Shown: in pieces, positions 42,959 through 53,442 of the stretch
Layout of the letters: every line of letters starts with the position of its first letter
How positions within the stretch are numbered: position 1 is the stretch's first letter
Origin: Bradyrhizobium sp. AZCC 1719
Lineage (GTDB): Bacteria > Pseudomonadota > Alphaproteobacteria > Rhizobiales > Xanthobacteraceae
NCBI RefSeq assembly: GCF_036924525.1
Contig: NZ_JAZHRU010000001.1
Span: forward strand, 3,253,001-3,317,000
Length of the DNA stretch: 64,000 bases
Direction: 5' to 3'
Notes under the pieces: model-generated
Told to the model about the DNA's origin: nothing
What the model saw: the letters and a program-made list of their open reading frames with translations, nothing else
Databases searched by the model: none
Program-made: the position numbers and the translations under genes

Positions 42959-43093
42959 TTGGAATTCTCCCCATTGCTTCTTGCAGCAAGGCTTGTTGCG
43001 GACTTTGGCCGCGGCGGCAATGCCACCGGGTGGCACGTCCATGCTCAAATTTCTCCGGGATGCGCAAGCGACGAATTCCTGAAAAGCGGACGC

Positions 43094-43420
43094 TTACGAT
43101 ATGAACAGGCCGACGATACCGGCGACCGCAAGGACAGCGCCGGAAGCAATCATCGTCGTGGCAAAGCGGACTTCCGAATGCAGAGCGGTACGTTGTCCCG
43201 CGCGTTCTGATCCTCGCGCATAGCCGTGGACGATGATCTGCTCGCTGAAAGTGCCGCTGGCGTCGAGAATGTCGGTCAGACCTGCGCAGGCGACCAGAAT
43301 GCCGAGGATGACCAACCCGGCAGGGCCCATCAGGCTCAGCAGCAGCATCGGAAAGAGGCCGATCAGGAAGATCGGCAGCAGCGGCAGCACAATGAAGGAC
43401 TCGGAGCCTCGTGTGCGCAT
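43094..43420 (-). CDS. Small membrane protein of unknown function
   Basis: 108 residues, not recognised. Two or three hydrophobic segments: residues 10-30 (IVLPLLPIFLIGLFPMLLLS), 33-48 (PAGLVILGILVACAGL) and 88-107 (TTMIASGAVLAVAGIVGLFI), with a polar loop between. The N-terminus starts with charged residues, and the likely topology has a short cytoplasmic start. The RBS is weak. It may be an integral inner-membrane protein; no context clue is available. Confidence 0.6.
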   Translation of the reverse strand: MRTRGSESFIVLPLLPIFLIGLFPMLLLSLMGPAGLVILGILVACAGLTDILDASGTFSEQIIVHGYARGSERAGQRTALHSEVRFATTMIASGAVLAVAGIVGLFIS

Positions 43421-43664
43421 GGGAGTATCTCTAAATAGGAAAATGAATGCAGCTCGTATACCTTCAAATAAGGGCGAAAAGGCGCAACGCTACCTGCAAG
43501 CATGGCACGGCTGCCATGCCGGCCCATCACGCCGGCTGCGCAGGAGGTGGGCAAGCCGAATTTTGAGCCATGTCGGCCCGCAGACCGTACGCACGTTGTG
43601 GTGCTTTGGCCCGGCCATGCCATGGGCCGAGCACCCCCGGGCGCCTCTGTGGTGAGGTGAACGC
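43421..43664. other. Intergenic region between small membrane protein and ccrM
   Basis: 244 bases; an antisense-type ORF here has no coding character. I see no repeat or clear signal. Confidence 0.4.
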
Positions 43665-44817
<1,153 letters not shown>

Positions 44818-44890
44818 AGGCGACGCTGTCGGCGACGCGGGACTAAACAACCGACTGGCGATACATTGACCCTGCAAAGTAAAAATCGAC

Positions 44891-44897
44891 TTAACCA
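44891..44897 (+). promoter_or_regulatory. Possible CtrA half-site
   Basis: TTAACCA, 93 bases upstream of ccrM, resembles the TTAACCAT half-site; a second TTAA at the seven-base spacing is absent. Confidence 0.25.
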
Positions 44898-45076
44898 AGA
44901 AAGTTATCGACGCAGAATGCGAAGAGAGATCATCGGCAACATTACCAGCAGAGATTGCGGCGGCTCGCGCACTAGGCAATTTTTGCCGGGCGGGCTATTG
45001 ATTAACGGAATGGAAATTTTACGTGATTGCCGCGTTGAATATTCGGGCCGACAGCCGGGGATGAGGAAATAGCGCC

Positions 45077-46012
45077 ATGCGTTACGATGATTTCCGCCGC
45101 AGCGACGACATCGAAGACCGTCGCGACCAGGGCGGCGGCGGAATGGGTGGCGGCGGCGGCTTTGGCCTGCCGATGGGCGGCGGCGGGCTCGGCATCGGCA
45201 CCATCATCGTGCTCGGCCTCGTCGGCTACGCCTTCGGCATCGATCCACGCATCCTGATCGGCGGCGCCGAAATCCTGACCGGTGGCGGTCAGGCGCCGAC
45301 CTACCAGACCGATCGCCGGTCGGGACCGGCCAAGACCGGTGCGCCGAAGGATGAAGTCGGCAGCATGATCGCCGGCATCCTCGGCGAGATCGACGACCGC
45401 TGGAGCGAGATATTCCAGTCCAGCGGCCAGAATTACACCGGCCCGCGCATCGTGCTGTTTCGCAATGCCACCAATGGCGGACGCTGCGGCATGGCGCAGT
45501 CGGCGATGGGGCCGTTCTACTGCCCGCCGGACAAGCAGATCTTCCTCGACACCAGTTTCTTCCGCGAAGTCGAGACGCGCTTCCGCGGCTGTTCGGGCAG
45601 TGCCTGCAAGTTCACGGCCGCCTACATCATCGCGCATGAAGCGGGACACCACATCCAGAACCTGCTCGGCATCCTGCCGCGCGTGCAGCGGTTGCAGCAG
45701 CAGGCCGGCAGCAAGGCGGAAGCCAATGCGCTGCAGGTCAAGGTTGAACTGCAGGCGGATTGTCTTTCCGGCGTCTGGGTCAATCGCGAAGAGAAGAAGC
45801 GTCCGGGCTTCATCGAGCCCGGCGATATCGATGCGGCTCTGAAGACGGCAACCGCGATCGGCGACGACACGCTGCAGCGGCAGTCGACGGGCAGGGTGGT
45901 GCCCGATAGCTTCACCCACGGCTCGGCAGCGCAGCGCAAGCAGTGGTTCATGACCGGCTACCAGAAGGGCACGGTGCAGGCCTGCAACACGTTTGCGGCG
46001 GGAGCGTTGTGA
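45077..46012 (+). CDS. Neutral zinc metallopeptidase (YpfJ-like)
   Basis: 311 residues. A charged N-terminus and glycine-rich stretch precede one transmembrane helix (about 40-55, IGTIIVLGLVGYAFG). The catalytic HEAGH is at 187-191 within YIIAHEAGHHIQNLLG, and ELQADCLSGVWVN supplies the third zinc ligand region. FYCPPDKQIFLDTSFF and the final HGSAAQRKQWFMTGY are family signatures. It is probably an inner-membrane peptidase facing the periplasm. GAGGAAA lies before the ATG. Confidence 0.93.
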   Translation: MRYDDFRRSDDIEDRRDQGGGGMGGGGGFGLPMGGGGLGIGTIIVLGLVGYAFGIDPRILIGGAEILTGGGQAPTYQTDRRSGPAKTGAPKDEVGSMIAGILGEIDDRWSEIFQSSGQNYTGPRIVLFRNATNGGRCGMAQSAMGPFYCPPDKQIFLDTSFFREVETRFRGCSGSACKFTAAYIIAHEAGHHIQNLLGILPRVQRLQQQAGSKAEANALQVKVELQADCLSGVWVNREEKKRPGFIEPGDIDAALKTATAIGDDTLQRQSTGRVVPDSFTHGSAAQRKQWFMTGYQKGTVQACNTFAAGAL

Positions 46013-46017
46013 TGATC

Positions 46018-46166
46018 GCGTGCCCCGGATGCTGCGCAGCGCGTCCGGGATCGCGCCTCGCGCGACTCCGGCGATGCGCTGCTGATCCGGGGCCCATGTC
46101 AGTCGGAAAAGAATAGGTCCCGGCTCTGCGGCGCGTCGCTACGCGCCGCACCGCGTCCGGGACACG
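46018..46166. repeat. Intergenic palindromic repeat of CCCCGGATGCTGCGCAGCGCG type
   Basis: Two palindromic parts: GTGCCCCGGATGCTGCGCAGC facing TGCGCTGCTGATCCGGGGC, and CGGCGCGTCGCTACGCGCCG within CCCGG ends. It fills the gap between the metallopeptidase gene and moaB. Confidence 0.6.
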
Positions 46167-46178
46167 GAGAAAGCGCAA

Positions 46179-46742
46179 ATGTCCTCCATCGACGAAACCA
46201 AACAATTCGTGCCGCTCAACATCGCGGTGTTGACGATCTCGGATACCCGCTCGCTGGCGGACGATAAATCCGGCGCCACGCTGGCCGACCGGCTGACGAC
46301 GGCCGGCCATCATCTTGCCGCGCGCGAGATCATCGTCGACGACGTCGACGCGATCCGCGTCGTCATCAAGCGCTGGATCGCCGATCCTAGTGTCGATGCT
46401 ATCATCACCACCGGCGGCACCGGCTTCACCGGCCGCGACGTGACGCCGGAGGCGGTCGAGCCGCTGTTCGAAAAGCGGATGGATGGCTTTTCCATCGCCT
46501 TCCACATGCTGAGCCATGCCAAGATCGGCACGTCGACGGTGCAGAGCCGTGCCACCGCCGGCGTGGCGGGGGCGACCTTCATCTTCTGCCTGCCGGGATC
46601 GCCGGGCGCTTGCCGCGATGCATGGGACGGCATCCTCGCCGCCCAGCTCGACTACCGCACGCGCCCGTGCAATTTCGTCGAGATCATGCCGCGGCTGGAT
46701 GAGCATCTACGGCGGCCTAAAGCCCAAGGCGCTTCAGCCTGA
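46179..46742 (+). CDS. moaB: Molybdenum cofactor biosynthesis protein B
   Basis: 187 residues. LTISDTRSLADDKSG and IITTGGTGFTGRDVTPEAV are the MoCF-fold signature for molybdopterin binding, and IFCLPGSPGACRDAWDGIL closes the site. MoaB/MogA-type proteins adenylylate molybdopterin; in bacteria with MogA the role of MoaB is less certain. GGAGAAAG precedes the ATG. The 3' end overlaps a 51-residue ORF on the other strand by 26 bases. Confidence 0.93.
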   Translation: MSSIDETKQFVPLNIAVLTISDTRSLADDKSGATLADRLTTAGHHLAAREIIVDDVDAIRVVIKRWIADPSVDAIITTGGTGFTGRDVTPEAVEPLFEKRMDGFSIAFHMLSHAKIGTSTVQSRATAGVAGATFIFCLPGSPGACRDAWDGILAAQLDYRTRPCNFVEIMPRLDEHLRRPKAQGASA

Positions 46743-46872
46743 CCAGCAGCGTCCATAGCTTACGCCACATGTTGCGATAGGCTTCGGCGCGCAACAGACG
46801 CGCGCGCTCGATGTGGAAATCGATGAGTTCTGGCGTCACGCGCCGCGGACAATCGCGACGCGCGGGCTTCAC
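46717..46872 (-). CDS. Small basic protein, 51 residues, unknown function
   Basis: Begins GTG AAG CCC and reads MKPARRDCPRRVTPELIDF, then HIERARLLRAEAYRNMWRKL, ending LVRLKRLGL. The GTG overlaps the stop of the MarR-GNAT gene as GTGA, so translation is probably coupled. The second half would form an amphipathic basic helix. Short proteins with an ERARxLRAEAxR segment occur in alphaproteobacteria, but I cannot assign one. The overlap with moaB is convergent. Confidence 0.6.
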   Translation of the reverse strand: MKPARRDCPRRVTPELIDFHIERARLLRAEAYRNMWRKLWTLLVRLKRLGL

Positions 46873-47789
46873 AGGTCCAGCTCCCAGGTTTCGCCGACGA
46901 GATCGACGCCAAAGCTATGGTGCGGCTCTTCCTTGACGCGACGGAAGCCCGCAGCCTGATAGATGCCTCGCGCGGCGACAAGGATGCTTTGGGTCCACAG
47001 CGTCATTTTCTTGTAGCCTTTCTCGCGCGCCGCGCGGATGCATTGCTCGACGAGCGCGCGGCCGACGCCGAGCCCGCGCGCCTTTTTCTCCACTAGCAAC
47101 AGCCGCAGTTTTGCGACGTCATCACTGCCCTTCACCAAAAAGATCGAGCCGAGCGGCTCGCCGCCTGCTTCCGCAATCCAGCAATGCTCCCGCGAAGCGT
47201 CATAGGTCTTGATGAATTGCGCGCAGATCTCGGCGACCAGTGCCTCGTAGCTGATGTCCCAGCCATACTCCTCGGCATAGGCCTTTGCCTGGCTCGAGAT
47301 CACCCAGCCGATGTCGCCGGGTCGATGGCTGCGCAAGAGAAAGGCGGCTGGCTTCTCCGTGGGCCGTTCCAGTGCCCGCTCGATCGTCGTCATCGCCTGC
47401 ACGACAGCGGCGCGCTGACTGTCTTCGAGCGAAGCGAGCAGGCTTCCGACCTCCTCGCGCGAGCGGCGCTCGAGCTCGGCAGAGGCGACGCGGCCTTTGG
47501 CGGTCAGCGAGAGTTCATTGACGCGGCCGTCGTCCTTTGACGGTTTTCGCGTCACGATCTGGCGGCGCTGCAGCGCCTGCAGGGTGCGGCTCAGGAAGCC
47601 GGGATCGAGGCCGAGCTCGCGGGTGAGGTCGGTGGCGGTGCAGGCCGGGCGATGCGCGATCTCGTAGATGATGCGCGCTTCCTGCAGCGTGAACGGGCTA
47701 TGCAGCAGCTTCGGCTCGATGATGCCGAGCTTGCGCGTATAGAAACGGTTGAAGGCGCGAACGGCCGCGACTTCTTGGTCGGAATTCAT
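46869..47789 (-). CDS. MarR-GNAT fusion: transcription regulator with acetyltransferase domain
   Basis: 306 residues. Residues 1 to about 140 are a MarR winged helix (LLHSPFTLQEARIIYEIA, ACTATDLTRELGLDPGFLSR). Residues from about 150 are a GNAT acetyltransferase: LRLLLVEKKARGLGVGRALV is the acetyl-CoA site, followed by YQAAGFRRVKEEPHHSFG. Two-domain proteins of this kind are common in soil bacteria; the acetylated target is unknown. It probably autoregulates. Its stop overlaps the small basic ORF. Confidence 0.93.
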   Translation of the reverse strand: MNSDQEVAAVRAFNRFYTRKLGIIEPKLLHSPFTLQEARIIYEIAHRPACTATDLTRELGLDPGFLSRTLQALQRRQIVTRKPSKDDGRVNELSLTAKGRVASAELERRSREEVGSLLASLEDSQRAAVVQAMTTIERALERPTEKPAAFLLRSHRPGDIGWVISSQAKAYAEEYGWDISYEALVAEICAQFIKTYDASREHCWIAEAGGEPLGSIFLVKGSDDVAKLRLLLVEKKARGLGVGRALVEQCIRAAREKGYKKMTLWTQSILVAARGIYQAAGFRRVKEEPHHSFGVDLVGETWELDL

Positions 47790-47942
47790 CTGGGACCTCG
47801 GGCACCTCGATATTTGCCATTGTCAAAGAGATATTTGATTTTGGCAAGTATATTTTCATGAGGGAGGCGCCCGGCTCGTCCGGCTTCTACTTTGCATGGG
47901 GTTGTTTTCGATATTTTGTGTCCGGGCCTGCGGCGTATCGCT

Positions 47943-48515
47943 TTAGGCAACGACCGTGATCCGGCTGCGCAACTGGGTGCGCGCCGAGCGACCAAGCTGG
48001 CGCAGCAGCCGCGTTTCGGAGCGGCGGGCGTCCGGCCGGTAGCCGCCAAGCCGCTCATAATGATCGCGCGCGATCAGGAGCCCCTGTTCCGCCGATGGCC
48101 CGGCGAGCATGCGGGCGACGAATTTGAAGCCGTCGCGCAGCCGCGTCTCGGCATAGGGCGAGCGGGCATAGCGAAATACTCCGGCACGCGGCCGTCCGCT
48201 GTTCGATACGTTCTGGATGAACTGCGCGGTCTCTTCGATCCAGCCGCTGTCGAGCACCGCGCCGGCGTGCAGGAACATCAGCCATGGCGAGCGCGCCGCC
48301 CGCGCGCCGGCGGCCAATGCCGCGGCGCGTGTCCCTTCAAACCTCAGAAAGCGGCAACCGGCCACGTCTGCCACCCGTTCGATCACGCCATTGCCGGCCC
48401 GGTCGACCAGTATCACCTCGCGGATGACGCCGGCTGCGGCTCCCGGCACCAGCGCCGCCAGCGTGGCGACGGCGGGCTGTTCTATTCCTTCGGTCGGGAT
48501 GATCACGCTCAACAT
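47943..48515 (-). CDS. Glycosyltransferase family 2 protein
   Basis: 190 residues from MLSVIIPTEG; an in-frame start at 48566 adds 17 residues and cannot be excluded. The GT-A fold is visible: SVIIPTEG, REVILVDRAGNG, LRFEGTRAAALAAGARAARS, and WLMFLHAGAVLDSGW at the place of the DxD region, here lacking a clear DxD. It is shorter than typical processive GT2 enzymes. The acceptor is unknown. Upstream lies the divergent radical SAM gene. Confidence 0.8.
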   Translation of the reverse strand: MLSVIIPTEGIEQPAVATLAALVPGAAAGVIREVILVDRAGNGVIERVADVAGCRFLRFEGTRAAALAAGARAARSPWLMFLHAGAVLDSGWIEETAQFIQNVSNSGRPRAGVFRYARSPYAETRLRDGFKFVARMLAGPSAEQGLLIARDHYERLGGYRPDARRSETRLLRQLGRSARTQLRSRITVVA

Positions 48516-48705
48516 GAGTGAGGTTTTCGATGGCTCAAACGGTGAAAAACGCTGCACAGTTATCATCTTGTCATAATCAAAACAGCCATTTGCATGCAGA
48601 TTTTTGCGGCATCGGGCGCCGGCGCCGTCGCCGATGTCTGCGCTTCCTGTGAGTTGTTGCCGAAGATGTTCTTGATTTGTTCTTCGTGCGTGCTATGTTC
48701 GCTTC

Positions 48706-49866
48706 ATGAGCCGAGCATCCTCTCATGCCCTCAAGCACCCGCCGGTCACGGCGCCCTCCGAGCCGGCGGGTGCGACACCTTTTCCCGACATCGCGGTCGC
48801 CATCGAACGCCAGCGGCGGCGCGGCCGCGGCGCGCAGTCCAACGACAGCGGCCGGTTCGAAGCCGAGGCGCGGGTCGCCTTCGACGATGGCTGGCAGAGT
48901 CTGGACGACCTGCCGCCGTTCAAGACCACGGTATCGCTCGATACCTCGCGCAAGGTCATTACCCGCAACGACTCGCCCGACATCGGTTTCGACCGCTCGA
49001 TCAATCCGTACCGCGGCTGCGAGCACGGTTGCGTCTACTGCTTCGCGCGACCGACCCACGCCTTTCTCGGCCTGTCGCCCGGGCTCGATTTCGAATCCAA
49101 ATTGCTCGCCAAGCCGGACGCGCCGGAATTGCTCGAGAAGGAGCTGGCGGCACCCGGCTACGAGCCGCGCATGATCGCGATCGGCACCAACACCGATCCC
49201 TATCAGCCGATCGAGCGCGAGCACAAAATCATGCGCGGCATTCTCGAAGTCCTCGATCGGGCCGGTCATCCCGTCGGCATCGTCACCAAATCGGCGCTGG
49301 TGACACGCGACATCGACATTCTGCAGCGAATGGCGAAGCGCAATTTGGCAAAGGTCGCGATTTCCGTGACCACGCTCGATCCCAAGCTCGCCCGCACGAT
49401 GGAGCCGCGCGCCTCGACGCCGCCGAAGCGGCTGGAGGCGCTGCGGCAATTGTCGCAGGCCGGCATCCCCGCCACCGTGATGGTCGCACCCGTTATTCCC
49501 GCGCTGAACGATTCCGAGATCGAACGCATTCTCGATGCCGCGGCTCACGCCGGCGTCAAGGAAGCGAGCTACGTGCTGCTGCGGCTGCCGCTCGAGGTGC
49601 GCGACCTCTTTCGCGAATGGCTGATGGCGAATTATCCCGACCGTTACCGTCACGTCTTCACCCTGATCCGCGACATGCGAGGCGGGCGCGACTACGACTC
49701 GCAATGGGGTACGCGGATGAAGGGCACCGGCCCGATGGCCTGGATGATCGGGCGGCGGTTCGAAATCGCCTGCGAGAAGCTCGGCCTCAACAAGCGGCGT
49801 GCGAAACTGACGACTGATCATTTCGTCAAGCCGAAGCGGAACGGACAGCAGTTGAGTTTGTTCTGA
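48706..49866 (+). CDS. PA0069-family radical SAM protein
   Basis: 386 residues. The cluster motif is CEHGCVYC (Cys105, 109, 112) within NPYRGCEHGCVYCFARPTH, the CX3CX2C of radical SAM enzymes. IAIGTNTDPYQPIE and PVGIVTKSALVTRDIDIL belong to the spore photoproduct lyase-like PA0069 branch. The N-terminus (about 70 residues) is polar. The reaction is unknown; DNA repair has been suggested for relatives only by similarity. No neighbouring gene helps. Confidence 0.92.
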   Translation: MSRASSHALKHPPVTAPSEPAGATPFPDIAVAIERQRRRGRGAQSNDSGRFEAEARVAFDDGWQSLDDLPPFKTTVSLDTSRKVITRNDSPDIGFDRSINPYRGCEHGCVYCFARPTHAFLGLSPGLDFESKLLAKPDAPELLEKELAAPGYEPRMIAIGTNTDPYQPIEREHKIMRGILEVLDRAGHPVGIVTKSALVTRDIDILQRMAKRNLAKVAISVTTLDPKLARTMEPRASTPPKRLEALRQLSQAGIPATVMVAPVIPALNDSEIERILDAAAHAGVKEASYVLLRLPLEVRDLFREWLMANYPDRYRHVFTLIRDMRGGRDYDSQWGTRMKGTGPMAWMIGRRFEIACEKLGLNKRRAKLTTDHFVKPKRNGQQLSLF

Positions 49867-49867
49867 T

Positions 49868-49901
49868 CGTCATTGCGAGCCGTTGGCTCCTCGCAATGAC
49901 G
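49868..49901. repeat. Minimal palindromic repeat, CGTCATTGCGAG family
   Basis: CGTCATTGCGAGCC and inverted CTCCTCGCAATGACG with a short centre, 34 bases, starting two bases after the radical SAM stop. Same ends as 10391-10474. It may also act as a transcript-end hairpin. Confidence 0.75.
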
Positions 49902-49915
49902 GGGAGGAGACTCAC

Positions 49916-50365
49916 ATGAGTACAAGCAAGCCAGTCCCCCGGTTCACGGTCATCACGCTCGGCGTCAGCGACATGCGCGCCAGCATCGCCTTTTATGAGG
50001 CGCTCGGCTTTGCCCGAAAAATGCACGCAACCGGTGAGGCCGTCGCTTTCTTCGACACCGGCGGCACGGTAATCGCGCTGTTCCCGTGGGATCAACTCGC
50101 AGGCGATGCCAAGCTGCCGGATCAGCCGCGGCCGAAATCCTTTCGCGGCACGACGCTCGCATGGAATTGCAGCTCTACCAAGGAGGTGGAAGCTGCGCTC
50201 GATTTCGCCGTCTCCTGCGGCGCGTCGCTGTTGAAGCCCGCGGACAAGACCGACTATGGCGGCTATTCCGGCTATTTCGGCGATCCCGACAATCACGTTT
50301 GGGAAGTCGTGGTGGCGCCCGGCGTCGAGGTCGGCGAGGACCGGCGGGTGCATCTGCCGGATTAA
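49916..50365 (+). CDS. VOC family protein (glyoxalase-like)
   Basis: 149 residues from MSTSKPVPRF, with GGGGAGGAG before the ATG. FTVITLGVSDMRASIAFYEALGF opens the first beta-alpha-beta unit, and GYSGYFGDPDNHVWEVVVAPG closes the second, giving metal-ligand candidates (His/Glu) as in glyoxalase I-like proteins. The substrate is unknown. It follows the short palindrome after the radical SAM gene. Confidence 0.9.
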   Translation: MSTSKPVPRFTVITLGVSDMRASIAFYEALGFARKMHATGEAVAFFDTGGTVIALFPWDQLAGDAKLPDQPRPKSFRGTTLAWNCSSTKEVEAALDFAVSCGASLLKPADKTDYGGYSGYFGDPDNHVWEVVVAPGVEVGEDRRVHLPD

Positions 50366-50425
50366 ACGCGCGACGTTGCGGCAGCGCCACTTCTCTCCGC
50401 CGGTGAATTGCCGTATTGCGGTTTG

Positions 50426-51001
50426 ATGCACCAGCAGCCCGCGCCAGCGTTGGAAGAGCAGCCGCTCGTCATTCTGACAACGCCGCGCCTGATTCTGCGC
50501 GCTGCGGCTGAAAAGGACATAGCGGTCCTGCAGGATTTGATTCTTGGCGATAGCGATGTGATGCGCTTTGCATTTGCCGGAGCGCCGATGGCAAGGGACG
50601 CTGCCGAGGATTTCATTCGGCGATTCTTCACCTTCGGTGGCAGCCCCACGGGGATGGCGGTTCTGGCCGAAAAGCCTGCGGGTGAAATCATCGGCTTTGC
50701 CGGCTTGTCCCCATGCGACGCGTTGGGAACTGACGATTTTGAGATTGGCTTCGTCCTTGCGCGCCGGGCATGGGGCAGGGGGATCGCAACCGAAATCGGG
50801 AAGGCGCAGCTTGCTTTCGGGTTCGACCAACTCAAATGCAGCAGATTACTTGGACTGGTCGATCCGAGAAATGCGCCATCCATTCATGCCCTCGAGAAGC
50901 TCGGAATGCGTCACCGGCAGACGATTGCAGAGCCCAAGCGCGGCAGCCGGAGCGTTTATGTGATTGAGGCCGGGGAGTGGCGACGAGGTCACGCTGAATA
51001 A
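50426..51001 (+). CDS. GNAT family N-acetyltransferase (RimJ/RimL-like)
   Basis: 191 residues from the ATG at 50426; a TTG at 50408 is the alternative. LVILTTPRLILRAAAEKDI is the RimJ/RimL-type start, and FVLARRAWGRGIATEIG the acetyl-CoA pyrophosphate loop, followed by LLGLVDPRNAPSIHALEKLGM. It would acetylate a small amine or a protein N-terminus. It lies between the VOC gene and rnhB on the same strand. Confidence 0.9.
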   Translation: MHQQPAPALEEQPLVILTTPRLILRAAAEKDIAVLQDLILGDSDVMRFAFAGAPMARDAAEDFIRRFFTFGGSPTGMAVLAEKPAGEIIGFAGLSPCDALGTDDFEIGFVLARRAWGRGIATEIGKAQLAFGFDQLKCSRLLGLVDPRNAPSIHALEKLGMRHRQTIAEPKRGSRSVYVIEAGEWRRGHAE

Positions 51002-51061
51002 TGGGAATTGTGCCGGGTTCCCGGTTGCGCGCCGCCGCGCGCTGGCGCACGAATCCCGGCC

Positions 51062-51853
51062 ATGATTCGGGACAAGTCCACCAAGAAATCTGACGGGAAA
51101 TCAGCCAGGAAAGCCGGCAAGGAAGAGGCCGAGCTGCCCAAGGGCGTGATCACGCTTGCCCCGCCGAGCTTTCGCCGCGAGCGGGCGCTGATCAAGCGCG
51201 GCGTCTGGCCCGTCGCCGGCTGCGACGAGGCCGGGCGCGGTCCGCTGGCGGGTCCGGTGGTAGCGGCCGCGGTCATCCTCGATCCCAAGCGAATCCCCAA
51301 AGGCATCGACGATTCCAAGCGGCTGACGCCCGAACGCCGCGAGGAACTGTTCGAGGAGATCTGCGCCACCTCGTCCTTTTCGGTCGCCTTTGCCTCGCCC
51401 GCGCGGATCGACCGCGACAATATCTTGCGCGCTTCGCTCTGGGCGCTGGCGCGCTCCGTGCGCGCGCTGCCCGAAATGCCGAAGCATGTGTTCGTCGACG
51501 GCCGCGACAAGATCGATGCGCCCTGCGACTGTGACGCCGTGATCGGCGGCGACGGCATCGTCATGTCGATTGCAGCAGCCTCGATCATCGCCAAGGTGAC
51601 GCGCGACCGCCTGATGAGCGCATTGGCGCTGGATTGCCCGGGCTACGGCTTCGAGACCCACAAGGGCTACGCGGTGCCGGAACACCGCGAGGCGCTGGAC
51701 CGGCTCGGCCCGAGCATCCATCACCGCCGGTTTTTTGCACCCGTCATTGCCGCGCGGCTGAAGCATTTCCCCGAGACAGTTGAAGAGTCGGTCGAACCCG
51801 ACCTCTTCACCGTGGATGAAGAGATTACTTCCGATATCTCGGTCACGATCTGA
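51062..51853 (+). CDS. rnhB: Ribonuclease HII
   Basis: 263 residues from MIRDKSTKK, with a lysine-rich 45-residue N-terminal extension. The catalytic core starts [20 protein letters not shown] (Asp and Glu of the DEDD set), then [18 protein letters not shown] and VFVDGRDKI, and [12 protein letters not shown] near the end. It removes RNA from RNA-DNA hybrids in the cytoplasm. It begins 60 bases after the GNAT gene and may share its transcript. Confidence 0.96.
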   Translation: MIRDKSTKKSDGKSARKAGKEEAELPKGVITLAPPSFRRERALIKRGVWPVAGCDEAGRGPLAGPVVAAAVILDPKRIPKGIDDSKRLTPERREELFEEICATSSFSVAFASPARIDRDNILRASLWALARSVRALPEMPKHVFVDGRDKIDAPCDCDAVIGGDGIVMSIAAASIIAKVTRDRLMSALALDCPGYGFETHKGYAVPEHREALDRLGPSIHHRRFFAPVIAARLKHFPETVEESVEPDLFTVDEEITSDISVTI

Positions 51854-51931
51854 GATCGGTTGCCTCGACGGCTCCTGCGCTCTATCAACCGTCGGGGGAC
51901 AGGGCTGCCCGGCCCGGCATTCGGACGTTTC

Positions 51932-53437
51932 ATGCGCTTCACCTCGCTCGTTGTCGAACTGATCCGCGCCCGGCCGCGGCTGGTGGTCTGGCTCGTTGTG
52001 TTGGTCCAGGCCGCAATTTGGCTAATCCTGCCGATGCTGCTGTACCGCAGCCCGCCTGGTGATCTTGCGACCGTGCTGGCCTTCGGCCGGGAATACCAGG
52101 TCGGAACATGGCTCGGTCCGCCGTTGGCGCTCTGGCTCGCCGACATCGCGTTTCGCGCCGCCGGCAACCATATGTTCGGCGTCTATCTTTTGGCGCAGGT
52201 CTGCGCCGTCGTCACCTTCTGGATCTACTATCAACTGGGCCGCGCGATTGTCGGCGGGCAGCAGGCGGTGCTCGCGGTGCTGCTGTCGATGACGGTGGTG
52301 GCCTTCAGCTCGCCCGGCGTCGAGTTCGGCCCGCTGGTGCTGGCGCGCCCGCTATGGGCGCTGCTTTTGCTGCACTCCTGGCAATTGATCGGCCAGAACC
52401 GGCGCAACGCCTGGTTCGCCTGGTCGATCGAGGCCGGGCTTTTGCTGCTGACAACGCCGGCCGCGCTCGGATTGCTGCTGCTGCTCGCCGGATTTGCCGT
52501 TGCCACCGCGCGGGGGCGGCGCGTGCTGATGTCGCTCGATCCGCTCTATGCGCTGCTCGTGATCGCCGTTCTGGTCTTGCCCTATCTGATCTGGTTGCTC
52601 CGCGCCGATGCGCTCGCGATGCCGCCGTGGCCCGCGATCTCCGATCTCGGCGGGCGCATCCTGCAATGGGGCTGGCTGCTCGTTGGCCTCGTGCTCGCAA
52701 TGTCTGCTATCGTGCTGCTGGCGATCCTCAACTCCGGCCGGTTCGCCCGCCATGCCGGGGAGGCGCCGATCATCTACCGGCCGCCGGTCGATCCGCTGGC
52801 GCGCTACTTCGTCTATTTCTTTGCGCTTGCGCCGGCGCTGCTCGGAAGCCTGATCGCGGGCATCTTCAACCTCGATCATGTCGTCGGCGGGGAGGGCGTC
52901 GCCTTGTTGATGTCGGGGCTCGCCGTAATCGTTGCGAGCGGGGATCTGATCCATCTGCGGCGCCAGCGCCTGTTGCGGACGGCATGGGCGGCGGCGGTCG
53001 TCGCGCCTGCCTTGGTGACGATTGCGGCCACGCTGTTTTTGCCGTGGACCGCGAACGAAGTGCCGACCTCGCTGCCGGCAAAGGCGATTGCGCACTTCTT
53101 CGGCGACAGCTTCGAGCGCCGGACCAACCAGCGCCTGCGCGCGGTGGCCGGCGATCCGCAATTGGCAAGCTTCATCGCCATGAGCAGCGGGCGCCCGCAT
53201 CTGTTGCTCGATGCCACGCCGGAACGAACGCCCTGGCTGTCGGTCGCGAAATTCAACGAGACCGGCGGCGTTGTGGTCTGGCGCGCCTCCGATACCTCGG
53301 GTGCGCCGCCGCCCGACATCGCGCAACGCTTTCCCGGCCTGGTGCCGGAAGTGCCGCGCGCCTTCGAATGGATGGTGAACGGCCGCCAGCCATTGCTGCG
53401 GATCGGCTGGGCGATCGTGCGGCCGAAGGCGCCGTAG
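51932..53437 (+). CDS. Polytopic membrane protein, GT39/GT-C-like glycosyltransferase
   Basis: 501 residues from MRFTSLVVELIRARPR; the longer frame from 51860 is less likely. There are about ten hydrophobic helices (starting VVWLVVLVQAAIWLILPMLL). The first loop, SPPGDLATVLAFGREYQVG, has the acidic position seen in GT-C glycosyltransferases that use lipid-linked sugars. The C-terminal 100 residues are soluble. Function can only be guessed: glycosyl transfer to lipid or cell-envelope acceptors. rnhB lies directly upstream. Confidence 0.75.
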   Translation: MRFTSLVVELIRARPRLVVWLVVLVQAAIWLILPMLLYRSPPGDLATVLAFGREYQVGTWLGPPLALWLADIAFRAAGNHMFGVYLLAQVCAVVTFWIYYQLGRAIVGGQQAVLAVLLSMTVVAFSSPGVEFGPLVLARPLWALLLLHSWQLIGQNRRNAWFAWSIEAGLLLLTTPAALGLLLLLAGFAVATARGRRVLMSLDPLYALLVIAVLVLPYLIWLLRADALAMPPWPAISDLGGRILQWGWLLVGLVLAMSAIVLLAILNSGRFARHAGEAPIIYRPPVDPLARYFVYFFALAPALLGSLIAGIFNLDHVVGGEGVALLMSGLAVIVASGDLIHLRRQRLLRTAWAAAVVAPALVTIAATLFLPWTANEVPTSLPAKAIAHFFGDSFERRTNQRLRAVAGDPQLASFIAMSSGRPHLLLDATPERTPWLSVAKFNETGGVVVWRASDTSGAPPPDIAQRFPGLVPEVPRAFEWMVNGRQPLLRIGWAIVRPKAP

Positions 53438-53442
53438 CTCAT

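Noticed and set aside
42170..43210. A 346-codon plus-strand frame across the MITE-like element and GST gene
   Set aside because: It runs antisense to a well-supported GST and through a palindromic element.
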